Program-made: the position numbers and the translations under genes
Assembly: GCA_938009735.1 (NCBI GenBank)
Contig: CALLIG010000111.1
Span: 1-51,527, forward strand
Length of the DNA stretch: 51,527 nt
From: an uncultured Flavobacteriaceae bacterium
Lineage (GTDB): Bacteria; Bacteroidota; Bacteroidia; Flavobacteriales; Flavobacteriaceae
Direction of reading: 5' to 3'
Part shown: in pieces, positions 22,585 to 31,305 of the stretch
Position numbering within the stretch: the stretch's first letter is position 1
Layout: every line of letters starts with the position of its first letter
Notes under the pieces: generated by a model
Told to the model about the DNA's origin: nothing
Database searches by the model: none
Seen by the model: only the letters and a program-made list of their open reading frames with translations

Positions 22585-24249
22585 ATGGCTAAAAATGTTT
22601 TAACCTCATGGCAGAGGCTAATCGGAATGCTTAAACTTGACAAAAGAGATGTTTTACAGACCTTTTACTATGCTATTTTTGCAGGTCTTGTTAGCCTTTC
22701 TTTGCCCTTAGGTATACAAGCAATTATTAATTTGATTCAAGGGGCGCAAATAAGCACCTCTTGGATTATTCTTGTGATTTTAGTGACTGGTGGCGTTGCA
22801 TTTGCTGGTATTTTACAGTTGATGCAAATACGTATCATTGAAAATTTACAACAAAAGATTTTTACTCGAGCTTCTTTTGAATTTACCTATCGTTTTCCGA
22901 AAATAAAGATGAGTGAGCTGCGTGATTATTACCCGCCAGAGCTGGCCAATCGTTTTTTCGATACCTTAAATGTTCAAAAGGGATTATCGAAAATATTGCT
23001 AGATGTTCCGGCAGCACTTCTGCAGATTATCTTCGGTCTTTTATTGCTGTCTTTTTATCACCCGTTTTTTATTATATATGGAATTCTTTTGTTGATTCTG
23101 ATATATGTGGTCTTTAAGTTTACCATTCAAAAGGGTATGGATACTAGCTTAAAAGAGTCAAAACATAAGTATAAAGTTGCGCATTGGATTCAGGAGGTTG
23201 CAAGATCTCTAGTTAGTTTTAAATTATCAGGTAAAACAAGTTTAGCTGTCGATAAGAATGATTTGTTGGTTGCTGATTACTTAGAAGCGCGTGAGAGTCA
23301 TTTTCGAATTCTAGTCATTCAGTTTATACAAATGATTGGTTTTAAAGTATTGGTTACTGGAGGATTGTTATTGATTGGCGGGCTTTTAGTACTTAATCAA
23401 GAAATGAACATTGGTCAGTTTGTGGCCGCTGAGATTATTATTCTTTTAGTAATAAGCTCAGTTGAAAAACTAATTCGCGGCTTAGAAACTTTTTATGACC
23501 TTTTAACCTCTTTAGAAAAATTAGGACAGGTGGTTGATAAAGATTTGGAATTTCAAGAAGGGGAGTTTCCACTTTCAGAAGAAGAAGATTTACATGTAGA
23601 GTTAGAAAATGTATCATTTGGCGTAAACGGAAAAGAACATATTTTAGAAGATATTTCTATGAAAATCGCCCCTAGAAGTTCACAATTGATAGTTGGTTCT
23701 AATGGTTCAGGTAAGTCAACAATGTTGCGATTGATTGCCGGTATTCTTGATCCTAACGAAGGTGATATTTATATAAATAACACCTCGTTAAGAGGTATTA
23801 ACCCGAACCATTATCGTTCGTTTATTGGGCAGTCATTGATTGAAGAAAGTCCGTTTGAGGGTACAATTTTGGAGAATATTACATTTGGAAATACTTCTAT
23901 TCCTCAAAAAGATTTACAATGGGCTATTGAGTCAGTAGGTTTGGTAGATTTTGTTAAAAAACAACCACAAGGTTTGAATACCATCATTTATCCTGAAGGA
24001 AAACAAATTCCTAACACGGTGGCTAAGAAAATTGTTTTAGCAAGAAGTGTGGTGCATAAGCCTAAATTATTATTGCTGAAAGATCCTTTAAATCAGTTTG
24101 ATGAACTTGAAGCATTACGCATTATGAATTTCTTAATTGATGAGAAAAATCCATGGTCATTGGTTGTTGTTAGCCAAGACCAAAAATGGATCGGTCGTTG
24201 CGAAAAAATTATTACTATGGATCATGGAAAAATTGTTTCCATAAACTAA
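22585..24249 (+). CDS. ABC exporter (TMD-NBD half-transporter) with a degenerate ATPase domain
   Basis: A 554-residue type I exporter: six TM segments (about 22-300) and a C-terminal nucleotide-binding domain (about 340-554). There is no C39 peptidase domain, unlike bacteriocin exporters. Walker A is intact (GSNGSGKST, about residues 371-379) and so is the Q-loop (FIGQSLIEESPFEG), but the other catalytic motifs are changed: the signature LSGGQ reads IPNTV (475-479), Walker B plus catalytic Glu reads LLLLKDP (Lys499, Asp500 in place of Asp-Glu), and the H-loop His is Gln531. A homodimer would lack a canonical ATP site. It lies between TetR and HlyD/TolC genes, as in type I secretion or efflux. 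The loss of motifs is seen directly; lack of ATPase activity is inference. Confidence 0.9.
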   Translation: MAKNVLTSWQRLIGMLKLDKRDVLQTFYYAIFAGLVSLSLPLGIQAIINLIQGAQISTSWIILVILVTGGVAFAGILQLMQIRIIENLQQKIFTRASFEFTYRFPKIKMSELRDYYPPELANRFFDTLNVQKGLSKILLDVPAALLQIIFGLLLLSFYHPFFIIYGILLLILIYVVFKFTIQKGMDTSLKESKHKYKVAHWIQEVARSLVSFKLSGKTSLAVDKNDLLVADYLEARESHFRILVIQFIQMIGFKVLVTGGLLLIGGLLVLNQEMNIGQFVAAEIIILLVISSVEKLIRGLETFYDLLTSLEKLGQVVDKDLEFQEGEFPLSEEEDLHVELENVSFGVNGKEHILEDISMKIAPRSSQLIVGSNGSGKSTMLRLIAGILDPNEGDIYINNTSLRGINPNHYRSFIGQSLIEESPFEGTILENITFGNTSIPQKDLQWAIESVGLVDFVKKQPQGLNTIIYPEGKQIPNTVAKKIVLARSVVHKPKLLLLKDPLNQFDELEALRIMNFLIDEKNPWSLVVVSQDQKWIGRCEKIITMDHGKIVSIN

Positions 24250-24256
24250 AAAAGGT

Positions 24257-25609
24257 ATGCTGAACATCTCTAAAAATCCACTAAATAAAACGGTTCACCT
24301 TACTGGTTTTAAATCTACAGATAAGGTATTTCATCAAAAGCATTACAAGCATTTTAACCGGTTCTTGATGGGGTCAGCCATCTTTGGCTTCATTGTCCTT
24401 TTTTTACCATGGACTCAAAATATTCGTGGTGATGGTTACTTGACTACTTTAAAGCCCGATCAAAGACCGCAAACTATTCAATCGCCCATTCCTGGTCGTA
24501 TTGAACAATGGTTTGTACAAGAAGGTGATTATGTAAAAAAAGGGGATACTATTCTGCATATTTCTGAAATCAAAGGAGAATATTTCGATCCTAATCTTGT
24601 TGCAAGAACTGGTCAACAAATCAAGGCAAAAGAAGCTTCTGTTTCATCGTATGAAGGAAAGGTCAAAGCATTGCAAAATCAAACTGTAGCCCTTTCAACA
24701 GAGCGAAAATTAAAACTAGAGCAAGCTAAAAATAAGTTATTACAGTCCAAATTGAAGGTGCAAAGCGATAGCATAGATCTTGAGGCAGCAAAAACGAATA
24801 TCAATATAGCTGAAAAGCAATATGATCGTGTTGTTCTATTGCAATCTGAAGGATTAAAAGCGGTTACAGATGTTGAAGAAAAGCGATTGAAGTTACAGGA
24901 GACTCAGGCAAAGTTAATTTCACAAGAAAATAAATTGTTAGCAGCTAGGAATGAGGTGCTCAATGCAGAAATGGAAATTAACCGTGTGCAAGCTGCGTAT
25001 ACTGATAAGATTTCAAAATCACAAAGTGATATGTTTACCGCACAATCCAGTCAATTTAATTCTGAGGCACAAGTAACAAAGTTAGAGAATCAATTTACGA
25101 ATTATGAAATGCGAAGTGCCATGTATTACATTCGCGCACCACAAAATGGCTATATCAATAAGGCAATAAAAGCTGGTATTGGGGAGACTTTTAAAGAAGG
25201 TGCCGGATTGGTTGGAATTATGCCTGCCGATATTGATATGGCCGTAGAGACGTTTGTTACGCCATTAGATTTGCCCTTAATTCACTTGGGTGAAAAAGTA
25301 AGAATACAGTTTGATGGATGGCCTGCTATTGTTTTTAGCGGATGGCCAAATATATCTTATGGTACATATGGCGGTGAAGTAGTGGCAGTAGAGCGATTTA
25401 TTAGTGCTAACGGAAAATACAGAGTGTTACTTGCACCAGATAAAGATGATCATGAATGGCCTGAAGCTATTCGAGCAGGTTCAGGCGCTACTACACTTGC
25501 TCTTCTAGAAGATGTGCCTATTTGGTATGAATTATGGCGTCAGTTGAATGGCTTTCCTCCAAACTATTATCAGCCAGAGGGTGCTAAAGATAAATCTGTA
25601 AAGAAATAA
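24257..25609 (+). CDS. HlyD-type membrane fusion protein
   Basis: The periplasmic adaptor linking the ABC exporter to TolC. 450 residues: a cytoplasmic tail of about 30 residues, one TM helix (FLMGSAIFGFIVLFLPWT), a split biotinyl-lipoyl domain (IPGRIEQWFVQEGDYVKKGD and YIRAPQNGYINKAIKAG), a long coiled-coil hairpin of about 190 residues, and a C-terminal beta-barrel. Seven bases after the ABC gene and one base before tolC, so clearly one operon. Confidence 0.93.
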   Translation: MLNISKNPLNKTVHLTGFKSTDKVFHQKHYKHFNRFLMGSAIFGFIVLFLPWTQNIRGDGYLTTLKPDQRPQTIQSPIPGRIEQWFVQEGDYVKKGDTILHISEIKGEYFDPNLVARTGQQIKAKEASVSSYEGKVKALQNQTVALSTERKLKLEQAKNKLLQSKLKVQSDSIDLEAAKTNINIAEKQYDRVVLLQSEGLKAVTDVEEKRLKLQETQAKLISQENKLLAARNEVLNAEMEINRVQAAYTDKISKSQSDMFTAQSSQFNSEAQVTKLENQFTNYEMRSAMYYIRAPQNGYINKAIKAGIGETFKEGAGLVGIMPADIDMAVETFVTPLDLPLIHLGEKVRIQFDGWPAIVFSGWPNISYGTYGGEVVAVERFISANGKYRVLLAPDKDDHEWPEAIRAGSGATTLALLEDVPIWYELWRQLNGFPPNYYQPEGAKDKSVKK

Positions 25610-25610
25610 G

Positions 25611-27014
25611 ATGCGTACTTATCTAACTTGTTTTTTATTGTTCGTTGGTATCTTGGTTCAGGCTCAAGTACAAGATTCTGTGGTCCTTCGTTTCAACGAG
25701 TACTTGGGTTATGTTAAGAAATACCACCCAATAGCCAAGCAAGCAGAATTGACACTTGGAATCGGGCAGGCTAATTTGATGAAAGCTCGTGGTGGGTTTG
25801 ATCCGAAAATTGAAGTGGATTATGATCGCAAAGAATTTAAAGGAAGCGATTATTATGATCGTTTGAATGCTGCTTTTAAAATTCCTACATGGTATGGTAT
25901 TGAACTGAAAGGAACTTTCGAACAGAATGATGGTGATTTTTTGAATCCTGCAGAATCTGTTCCTTCTGACGGATTATATAGTGCTGGAGTATCGATGAGC
26001 TTGGGGCAAGGCTTTTGGACAAATGATCGAATGGCAACTTTAAAACAAGCCAAACTATTTAGAGAGCAAACAAAAGTTGACAGAGATATATTGGTCAATC
26101 AAATATTATATGATGCATCGCTAGCTTATTTTGACTGGCTGCGTGCATTTAATGAGACCGCTATCTATCAGAATTTTTTGACGAATGCTGATACGCGTTT
26201 TGAGGGAATAAAAAGTAGAGCAGCAGCAGGTGATATTGCTGCAATTGATACGGTTGAGGCAAAGATTGCTTGGCAAACTAGAGCCTTGAGTTTAGAGCAG
26301 GCCAAGGTGAAGTTGATGAAACGTTCCTTAGCCCTTTCTAATTTTCTATGGATGAATGATAATGTGCCAGTAGAAATACAATCTAATGTAATTCCGGATG
26401 TAGATATAGGTGGAGAAATTGATACTACTTTAGAAATTCTAGGAAGACCTTTAGATGAGTTCACTATTGAAAATCATCCGAAGTTATTATCTCTAGGGTA
26501 TAAAATAGATGGTTTACGTGTTGAGAAAAATTTGAAGGCAAACAAATTGTTGCCAAAGATAGATTTGGAGTATAATTTTCTAACGGAAACCCCCGAGTTG
26601 ATTAATTCTTTACAAACCCAAGAATACAAAGGAGGTCTTAGTTTCAGTATGCCCTTGTTTTTACGAAAAGAAAGAGGTGATTTGAAATTAGCCAAATTTA
26701 AACTTCGTGATGCTAAATTCGATTTAGATAATGCCGAAATTGAATTAAAGAATAAAATTGTGGCCCTTTATCGAGAGTTAGAATCGTTCGAGACGCAAAA
26801 TGTACTTATTGATGATATTGTTGGGAATTATAATACCATGTTAAATGCTGAAGAGCGAAAATTTAGTTTTGGTGAAAGTTCTTTGTTTTTAATTAATTCA
26901 AGAGAAAGCAAGCTAATAGACGCAGAATTGAAGCAAATTGAAGTAGAAAATAAATTCTATGCGACTAAGGCGAAGTTATTTAACAGTTTAGCGGTAAACC
27001 CGCAAAAGTTGTAA
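25611..27014 (+). CDS. TolC-family outer-membrane efflux protein
   Basis: 467 residues with signal peptide (MRTYLTCFLLFVGILVQAQ). Two TolC repeats: YHPIAKQAELTLGIGQANLMKAR / FKIPTWYGIEL and, in the second half, NHPKLLSLGYKIDGLRVEKN / LPKIDLEYNFLTETPE, with long alpha-helical segments between. It forms the outer-membrane channel for the TetR-regulated exporter. It is followed by an inverted repeat ACTTATCTC-N10-GAGATAAGT (27043-27070) before the next promoter. Confidence 0.92.
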   Translation: MRTYLTCFLLFVGILVQAQVQDSVVLRFNEYLGYVKKYHPIAKQAELTLGIGQANLMKARGGFDPKIEVDYDRKEFKGSDYYDRLNAAFKIPTWYGIELKGTFEQNDGDFLNPAESVPSDGLYSAGVSMSLGQGFWTNDRMATLKQAKLFREQTKVDRDILVNQILYDASLAYFDWLRAFNETAIYQNFLTNADTRFEGIKSRAAAGDIAAIDTVEAKIAWQTRALSLEQAKVKLMKRSLALSNFLWMNDNVPVEIQSNVIPDVDIGGEIDTTLEILGRPLDEFTIENHPKLLSLGYKIDGLRVEKNLKANKLLPKIDLEYNFLTETPELINSLQTQEYKGGLSFSMPLFLRKERGDLKLAKFKLRDAKFDLDNAEIELKNKIVALYRELESFETQNVLIDDIVGNYNTMLNAEERKFSFGESSLFLINSRESKLIDAELKQIEVENKFYATKAKLFNSLAVNPQKL

Positions 27015-27042
27015 GCTTCTTATTGCTTCACCTACTAACATG

Positions 27043-27083
27043 ACTTATCTCATTTAATATCGAGATAAGTGTTTCTAACTTTG
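27043..27083 (+). promoter_or_regulatory. Inverted repeat and promoter upstream of the thioredoxin-fold gene
   Basis: ACTTATCTC (27043-27051) and GAGATAAGT (27062-27070) are exact complements and end 5 bases before TAACTTTG (27076-27083), a perfect -7 element. No T-run follows the repeat, so it reads more like an operator than a terminator of the efflux operon. Confidence 0.5.
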
Positions 27084-27100
27084 TTGAATATATTAAGACG

Positions 27101-27724
27101 ATGCAAAATCAATCCGTAGAAAAATCCATACCTGAGTTAATAGAAAAAAGTCTTTCAAAGGCAATATCTTATTTAGATTATAGAAATTTGGTTGCCAAAT
27201 TAGCTGAAGAAGGAAAATCAACAGGCCCTGAGCAAACGGAAGCCTTAGCGAATTATACGCAATTGAATCACCGACGTATGAAACGTTGGGATAAGACTTT
27301 GAAATTTAACGAAGAAGCGGTTGCAGAAATAGCTAAAATAGATCATAAATTGACTTGGTTAGTTCTTACTGAGAGTTGGTGTGGCGATGCTTCGCCCGCC
27401 TTACCTGTAATGCACAAGATTACAGAACTTAATGCCAACATTTCTTTGAAGATTATTTTGCGCGATGAGAATTTAGATTTAATGAATCAGTTTTTGACCA
27501 ATGGCGGAATGTCTATTCCGAAATTGATTGTAATTGATGATAATTTAGAAGTTATTGGTGATTGGGGCCCTCGTTCTGAAGCAGCCACAAAACTTGTTGA
27601 TGATCATAAAGCCGAACACGGTATGATAAAACCAGAATTCAAAGAAGACATTCAAATTTGGTACAATAAAGATAAAGGTCAGAGTGTTTTGAAAGATCTT
27701 CTAGCGAGCCTTTCCTTGAAATAG
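27101..27724 (+). CDS. Thioredoxin-fold protein with a single-cysteine active site
   Basis: 207 residues: a helical N-terminal extension (about 1-75), then a thioredoxin fold with TWLVLTESWCGDASPALPVM and the cis-Pro segment GGMSIPKLIVID. The active site is Trp93-Cys94-Gly-Asp-Ala, with no second cysteine at the usual position, so it cannot make a CxxC disulfide; similar proteins form a known Bacteroidota subfamily (thioredoxin_9-like). The function is unknown. Its last 24 bases overlap the convergent TonB-like gene. Confidence 0.85.
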   Translation: MQNQSVEKSIPELIEKSLSKAISYLDYRNLVAKLAEEGKSTGPEQTEALANYTQLNHRRMKRWDKTLKFNEEAVAEIAKIDHKLTWLVLTESWCGDASPALPVMHKITELNANISLKIILRDENLDLMNQFLTNGGMSIPKLIVIDDNLEVIGDWGPRSEAATKLVDDHKAEHGMIKPEFKEDIQIWYNKDKGQSVLKDLLASLSLK

Positions 27725-28432
27725 ATACGTAATCGTACCTTTTTGAGAAGCTTTATTCGAAGAATTGAATTTGGCTTTTCTAGCATAGGTAATTGCATTG
27801 TCTACTAAACAACCATTTGAAGTTCCTGAGCTTTTTGAATTAAAATCGGCTTCTACAACATTGCCATTGACGTCAACTTTAATATTAATTACAACCTTTC
27901 CACCTTCAATACAAGTATAAATTGGAGGAGGGAGATGGTAGTTATTTCGATCTACCAATGAAAAAGAAACTGAAGTTTTTCTTGCGGCTAGGTTGTTGGT
28001 GAACTCTTTTTTATCAGCGTCTTTTTCACCTAACTTTTCTTTGGCTTCTTCTCGTTTTTTCTTTAATTCTTCTAAGTGTCTTGCGTACTCACCGTCTGCT
28101 TCAACATTAGCATCTTCTCCAGTACTATTAGCCGCTTTCTCGGCCATTATTTCCTCTAGTGTTTGTAGCGGTTCAGGATTACCATATGTAGGCTTAGCAG
28201 TTTCATTAAATGCCATATGGCTTTTTACTTGCTCAGCTTCAGACATCTTTTCTAAGGCATCCTTTTCTTTTAGTAATTCTTCAATGTCTTCTTCTGCAAG
28301 CATCATTTCAACAATGTATTCATCTTCTACACTACCGACTTGGCCCAGGCTGATGTTGAATAATGTCAACACAACTATGCCCATAGCGAATACGGTAATT
28401 ATAAGTGATAACTGTTTGCGATTCAGACTCAT
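27701..28432 (-). CDS. TonB-like energy transducer protein
   Basis: 243 residues: short cytoplasmic N-tail, one TM helix (LSLIITVFAMGIVVLTLFNISL), a long charged Glu/Lys region (about 35-170), and a C-terminal TonB-fold region (VVINIKVDVNGNVVEADF, ...DNAITYARKAKFN). It may energise receptors such as the one at 1797, but no exbBD is nearby. It overlaps the convergent gene by 24 bases. Confidence 0.85.
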   Translation of the reverse strand: MSLNRKQLSLIITVFAMGIVVLTLFNISLGQVGSVEDEYIVEMMLAEEDIEELLKEKDALEKMSEAEQVKSHMAFNETAKPTYGNPEPLQTLEEIMAEKAANSTGEDANVEADGEYARHLEELKKKREEAKEKLGEKDADKKEFTNNLAARKTSVSFSLVDRNNYHLPPPIYTCIEGGKVVINIKVDVNGNVVEADFNSKSSGTSNGCLVDNAITYARKAKFNSSNKASQKGTITYLFQGKAR

Positions 28433-28502
28433 AGTGCTATAACCCCAATTTCTAAAAAATATTTAAATTATTCGTTGAACGGAAAGTTAAAAGTTGTAAT
28501 TT

Positions 28503-29216
28503 TTAACTATTATCCTTCTTTACGATCATATTTGCTTCAAAAGCTAAAGGGTCAATGGCTTTATTTACGTTGTAATCGCCTATTTTGGTTCTTCTAAGCG
28601 ATGATAAATGTCCCCCTGATTGTAAAGCTTTTCCATAATCATTAGCTAAAGAGCGAATATATGTGCCTTTACTGCACACTACTCTAAAGTTAACTTTCGG
28701 CAATTCAATGCTGGTAATTTCAAAAGAAGTAATAGTGATATTTCTCTTTTTTATTTCAACAGATTTTCCTTCGCGAGCATATTCGTATAGGCGTTTACCA
28801 TCTTTTTTTAATGCCGAAAATATGGGCGGTATCTGTTCAATTTCTCCAACAAATTGTGCTGTGGTTTCGTGAAGTAGTTGTTCTGTAATATGTGTGATAT
28901 CAAAAGTTTGATCTATCTCAGTTTCTAAATCATATGATGGAGTAGTTGCTCCTAATGTAATGGTGCCCGTATATTCTTTGATTTGACCTTGTAGTTCCGT
29001 AATAGTTTTGGTGAATTTGCCGGTACAAATTAAGAGTAGTCCTGTAGCTAGCGGGTCAAGGGTTCCTGCATGGCCGATTTTAAACTTCTTTAATGCAAAC
29101 TTCTTTCTTATGACCCATTTAAGCTTATTGACAGCCTGAAATGATGACCAATCCAAGGGTTTGTCAATAAGTAGTAATTGTCCGTTTAAGAAATCTTCTT
29201 TGGTTCTTGTATCCAT
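28503..29216 (-). CDS. truB: tRNA pseudouridine-55 synthase
   Basis: 237 residues; catalyses U55 to pseudouridine in tRNA. It has KPLDWSSFQAVNKLKW, the catalytic block KIGHAGTLDPLATGLL with Asp54, and GTYIRSLANDYGKAL. It is the last gene of a run ftsX, DUF3098, uppP, truB, starting 27 bases after uppP. This order is common in Bacteroidota. Confidence 0.96.
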   Translation of the reverse strand: MDTRTKEDFLNGQLLLIDKPLDWSSFQAVNKLKWVIRKKFALKKFKIGHAGTLDPLATGLLLICTGKFTKTITELQGQIKEYTGTITLGATTPSYDLETEIDQTFDITHITEQLLHETTAQFVGEIEQIPPIFSALKKDGKRLYEYAREGKSVEIKKRNITITSFEITSIELPKVNFRVVCSKGTYIRSLANDYGKALQSGGHLSSLRRTKIGDYNVNKAIDPLAFEANMIVKKDNS

Positions 29217-29243
29217 TTTGAAGAAAATTAGTGTGGCATGTCG

Positions 29244-30038
29244 CTATACCCAAAAACCATATGCAATTGCAATCAGGCCGACTACCAAACAGTAAATAGC
29301 AAAGTAAGATAGTTTGCTCTTCTTCACCAATTGAATCATCCATGTACATGCAACTAATCCTGCAAGGAAAGCAGCAATAAAGCCTGCACCCATAGCAACA
29401 TTATTCTCACCTGTAAATGTTAGATCGCCACTTAAAAGGTCTTTGCCGATTTTTCCAAATATTAATGGCACAACCATTAAGAAAGAAAAGCGAGCCGCTT
29501 TCGTTTTGTCGACACCCAAAAGTACCGAAGTTGAAATAGTAGCCCCACTTCTTGAAATACCTGGCAGCATAGCAATCGCTTGAGATACGCCAACAATTAA
29601 AGCATTTTTAAAACTAACTTTTTTATCGGTATCCTTAGCCTTGTCTGCAAAATAAAGTAGCACAGCCGTAATCAATAACATGAAACCGACAAAGCGAATA
29701 TTACCTCCGAAAAAAGCTTCCAATTGTTCTTCGAAAAACAAGCCTACAAAAACTGCAGGTAACATTGATACTATAATTTTCAAAGAGAATTGTGTTTCTT
29801 CATTCCATTTGAAACTAAAAAGGCCGCGAAGAATTTCCCAGATGTCTTTTCTGAAAACAACAATCGTACTTAATGCTGTTGCAAAATGTAATACTACCGT
29901 AAACAAAAGGCTTTCTTCAGGCACAGAATTATCGCCTAAAATGGCTTTTCCTAATTCTAAATGTCCGCTAGATGATACTGGTAGAAATTCAGTTAATCCT
30001 TGAATAATGCCTAGGATGATGGCGTCTAAAGTATCCAA
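29244..30038 (-). CDS. uppP: Undecaprenyl-diphosphatase
   Basis: 264 residues, about eight TM segments; recycles undecaprenyl pyrophosphate for cell-wall lipid carriers. Motif regions LTEFLPVSSSGHLELG and PGISRSGATISTSVLLG are the BacA/UppP signatures. Abuts the DUF3098 gene and overlaps in operon with truB. Confidence 0.96.
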   Translation of the reverse strand: MDTLDAIILGIIQGLTEFLPVSSSGHLELGKAILGDNSVPEESLLFTVVLHFATALSTIVVFRKDIWEILRGLFSFKWNEETQFSLKIIVSMLPAVFVGLFFEEQLEAFFGGNIRFVGFMLLITAVLLYFADKAKDTDKKVSFKNALIVGVSQAIAMLPGISRSGATISTSVLLGVDKTKAARFSFLMVVPLIFGKIGKDLLSGDLTFTGENNVAMGAGFIAAFLAGLVACTWMIQLVKKSKLSYFAIYCLVVGLIAIAYGFWV

Positions 30039-30305
30039 TTATTTTTTCTTCTTGTGAGGATTCAACAAAATAGCATATACCTCAATACCAAGTCCGATAA
30101 GAACCAGCGTTGGAGCTAAACGAATGCGTCTAAAATTGTAGATATCGTCATTAAATACATTTGGATCATCACTACCGCCACCGCTCATTAAAATGAAGCC
30201 TATAGCAATAAATGCCAAGCCAATGAACATAAACATGTAGTTCTTCTTTTGAAAAATGAACTCTTGTTTAGACTGATCTTCTTTGTATTGGCGTTTCTGA
30301 CTCAT
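30039..30305 (-). CDS. DUF3098 membrane protein
   Basis: 88 residues with two TM helices (MFMFIGLAFIAIGFILM and LAPTLVLIGLGIEVYAIL), the usual form of the DUF3098 family that sits between ftsX and uppP in Bacteroidota. A minus-strand TAACTTTG (30310-30317) is four bases upstream of its start and covers the ftsX stop codon, so it may also start from an internal, leaderless promoter. Function unknown; cell-envelope role inferred from context. Confidence 0.88.
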   Translation of the reverse strand: MSQKRQYKEDQSKQEFIFQKKNYMFMFIGLAFIAIGFILMSGGGSDDPNVFNDDIYNFRRIRLAPTLVLIGLGIEVYAILLNPHKKKK

Positions 30306-30309
30306 ATGG

Positions 30310-30317
30310 CAAAGTTA
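30310..30317 (-). promoter_or_regulatory. Internal TAnnTTTG element before DUF3098
   Basis: Minus-strand TAACTTTG, four bases before the start codon at 30305, overlapping the end of ftsX. Confidence 0.45.
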
Positions 30318-31193
30318 ATAATATAATTCATCGGTTCTTAAATTTAAGAAACGTTGTGTCGCAAAAAAAGTGCTTATCAGCGAAATCATTAATCCTAAAA
30401 GGAATACACCTGCGAATAAGAGGATCAAAATAGTCGGATCATCGAAAAGCCCTAAGTCAGGAAAATTTTCATTGAAGTAAAAAAGTGCTATTGCGAGTGC
30501 AATGATCGCTAACAGCGAACCTAGCATGCCTAATTTGATATTCGTCCAAATAAAAGGTCTTCGAATAAACGTTTTGGTTGCACCAACCATTTGCATGGTT
30601 TTGATTATAAAACGCTTGGAGTAAATTGACAAACGAATAGAACTATTAATAAGTAAAACCGCTATAAACGTAAAAATGGCACTTGCGATAAGAATCCAAA
30701 AGCTTATTCTTTTTACGTTATCATTTAGTAAACCTACTAAAGGTTTATCATAACTTACTTCATCAACATATCCTTTTGATTCAATTTCTTCAGCTATGCT
30801 AGTAATCTGTTCTAAGGATACGAAGTCTGCATTAAGATTAACATCGATCGAATTTTTCAAAGGGTTGTAGCCTAAGAAATCAATAAAATTTTCACCTATT
30901 TCTTCTGCATGATTTTCTGCTGCTTCTTCTTTTGAAACATAAGTAGCCGTTTTGGTATAATCGGCCATGGCTAAACTTTTTTGCAATTGATCAATTTCAA
31001 CATCTTTCGCACTTTCTTTTAAAAAAACCGAAATGGTAATCTGCTCTTTGAAATGATTGGCCATTTTTTTGGTATTCAATACTAACAGCCCAAGAATACC
31101 AAGTAAGAATAAAACTAGAGCTATACTCAATACCACAGAGAAGTAGCTTGAGATCAGCTTGCGTTTTTGGTATTGTTCGAAAGATTTGCCCAT
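30315..31193 (-). CDS. ftsX: Cell division ABC transporter permease FtsX
   Basis: 292 residues; works with FtsE to control peptidoglycan hydrolases at the divisome. Four TM helices (one at about 20-40 and three in the last 120 residues), an extracellular loop with ITISVFLKESAKDVEIDQLQ and NPLKNSIDVNLNADF, and KTMQMVGATKTFIRRPFIWT before TM3. I chose the ATG at 31193 (MGKSFEQYQKRKL); an open frame to 31385 exists but has no matching family sequence. FtsE is not in the window. Confidence 0.93.
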   Translation of the reverse strand: MGKSFEQYQKRKLISSYFSVVLSIALVLFLLGILGLLVLNTKKMANHFKEQITISVFLKESAKDVEIDQLQKSLAMADYTKTATYVSKEEAAENHAEEIGENFIDFLGYNPLKNSIDVNLNADFVSLEQITSIAEEIESKGYVDEVSYDKPLVGLLNDNVKRISFWILIASAIFTFIAVLLINSSIRLSIYSKRFIIKTMQMVGATKTFIRRPFIWTNIKLGMLGSLLAIIALAIALFYFNENFPDLGLFDDPTILILLFAGVFLLGLMISLISTFFATQRFLNLRTDELYY

Positions 31194-31305
31194 AGTAGGA
31201 AATGAATAGGTAAAGTTAGGAAAGTAAATTGAATCATACCTGCAATTGGTTTCGCTTTCTAATATTTGAATAATATCTTCGTTAAGACTACCAAGTTTAT
31301 CTTTC

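Noticed and set aside
27043-27070. Inverted repeat as a terminator of the TolC operon
   Set aside because: No T-run follows on the plus strand; it reads better as an operator for the next gene.
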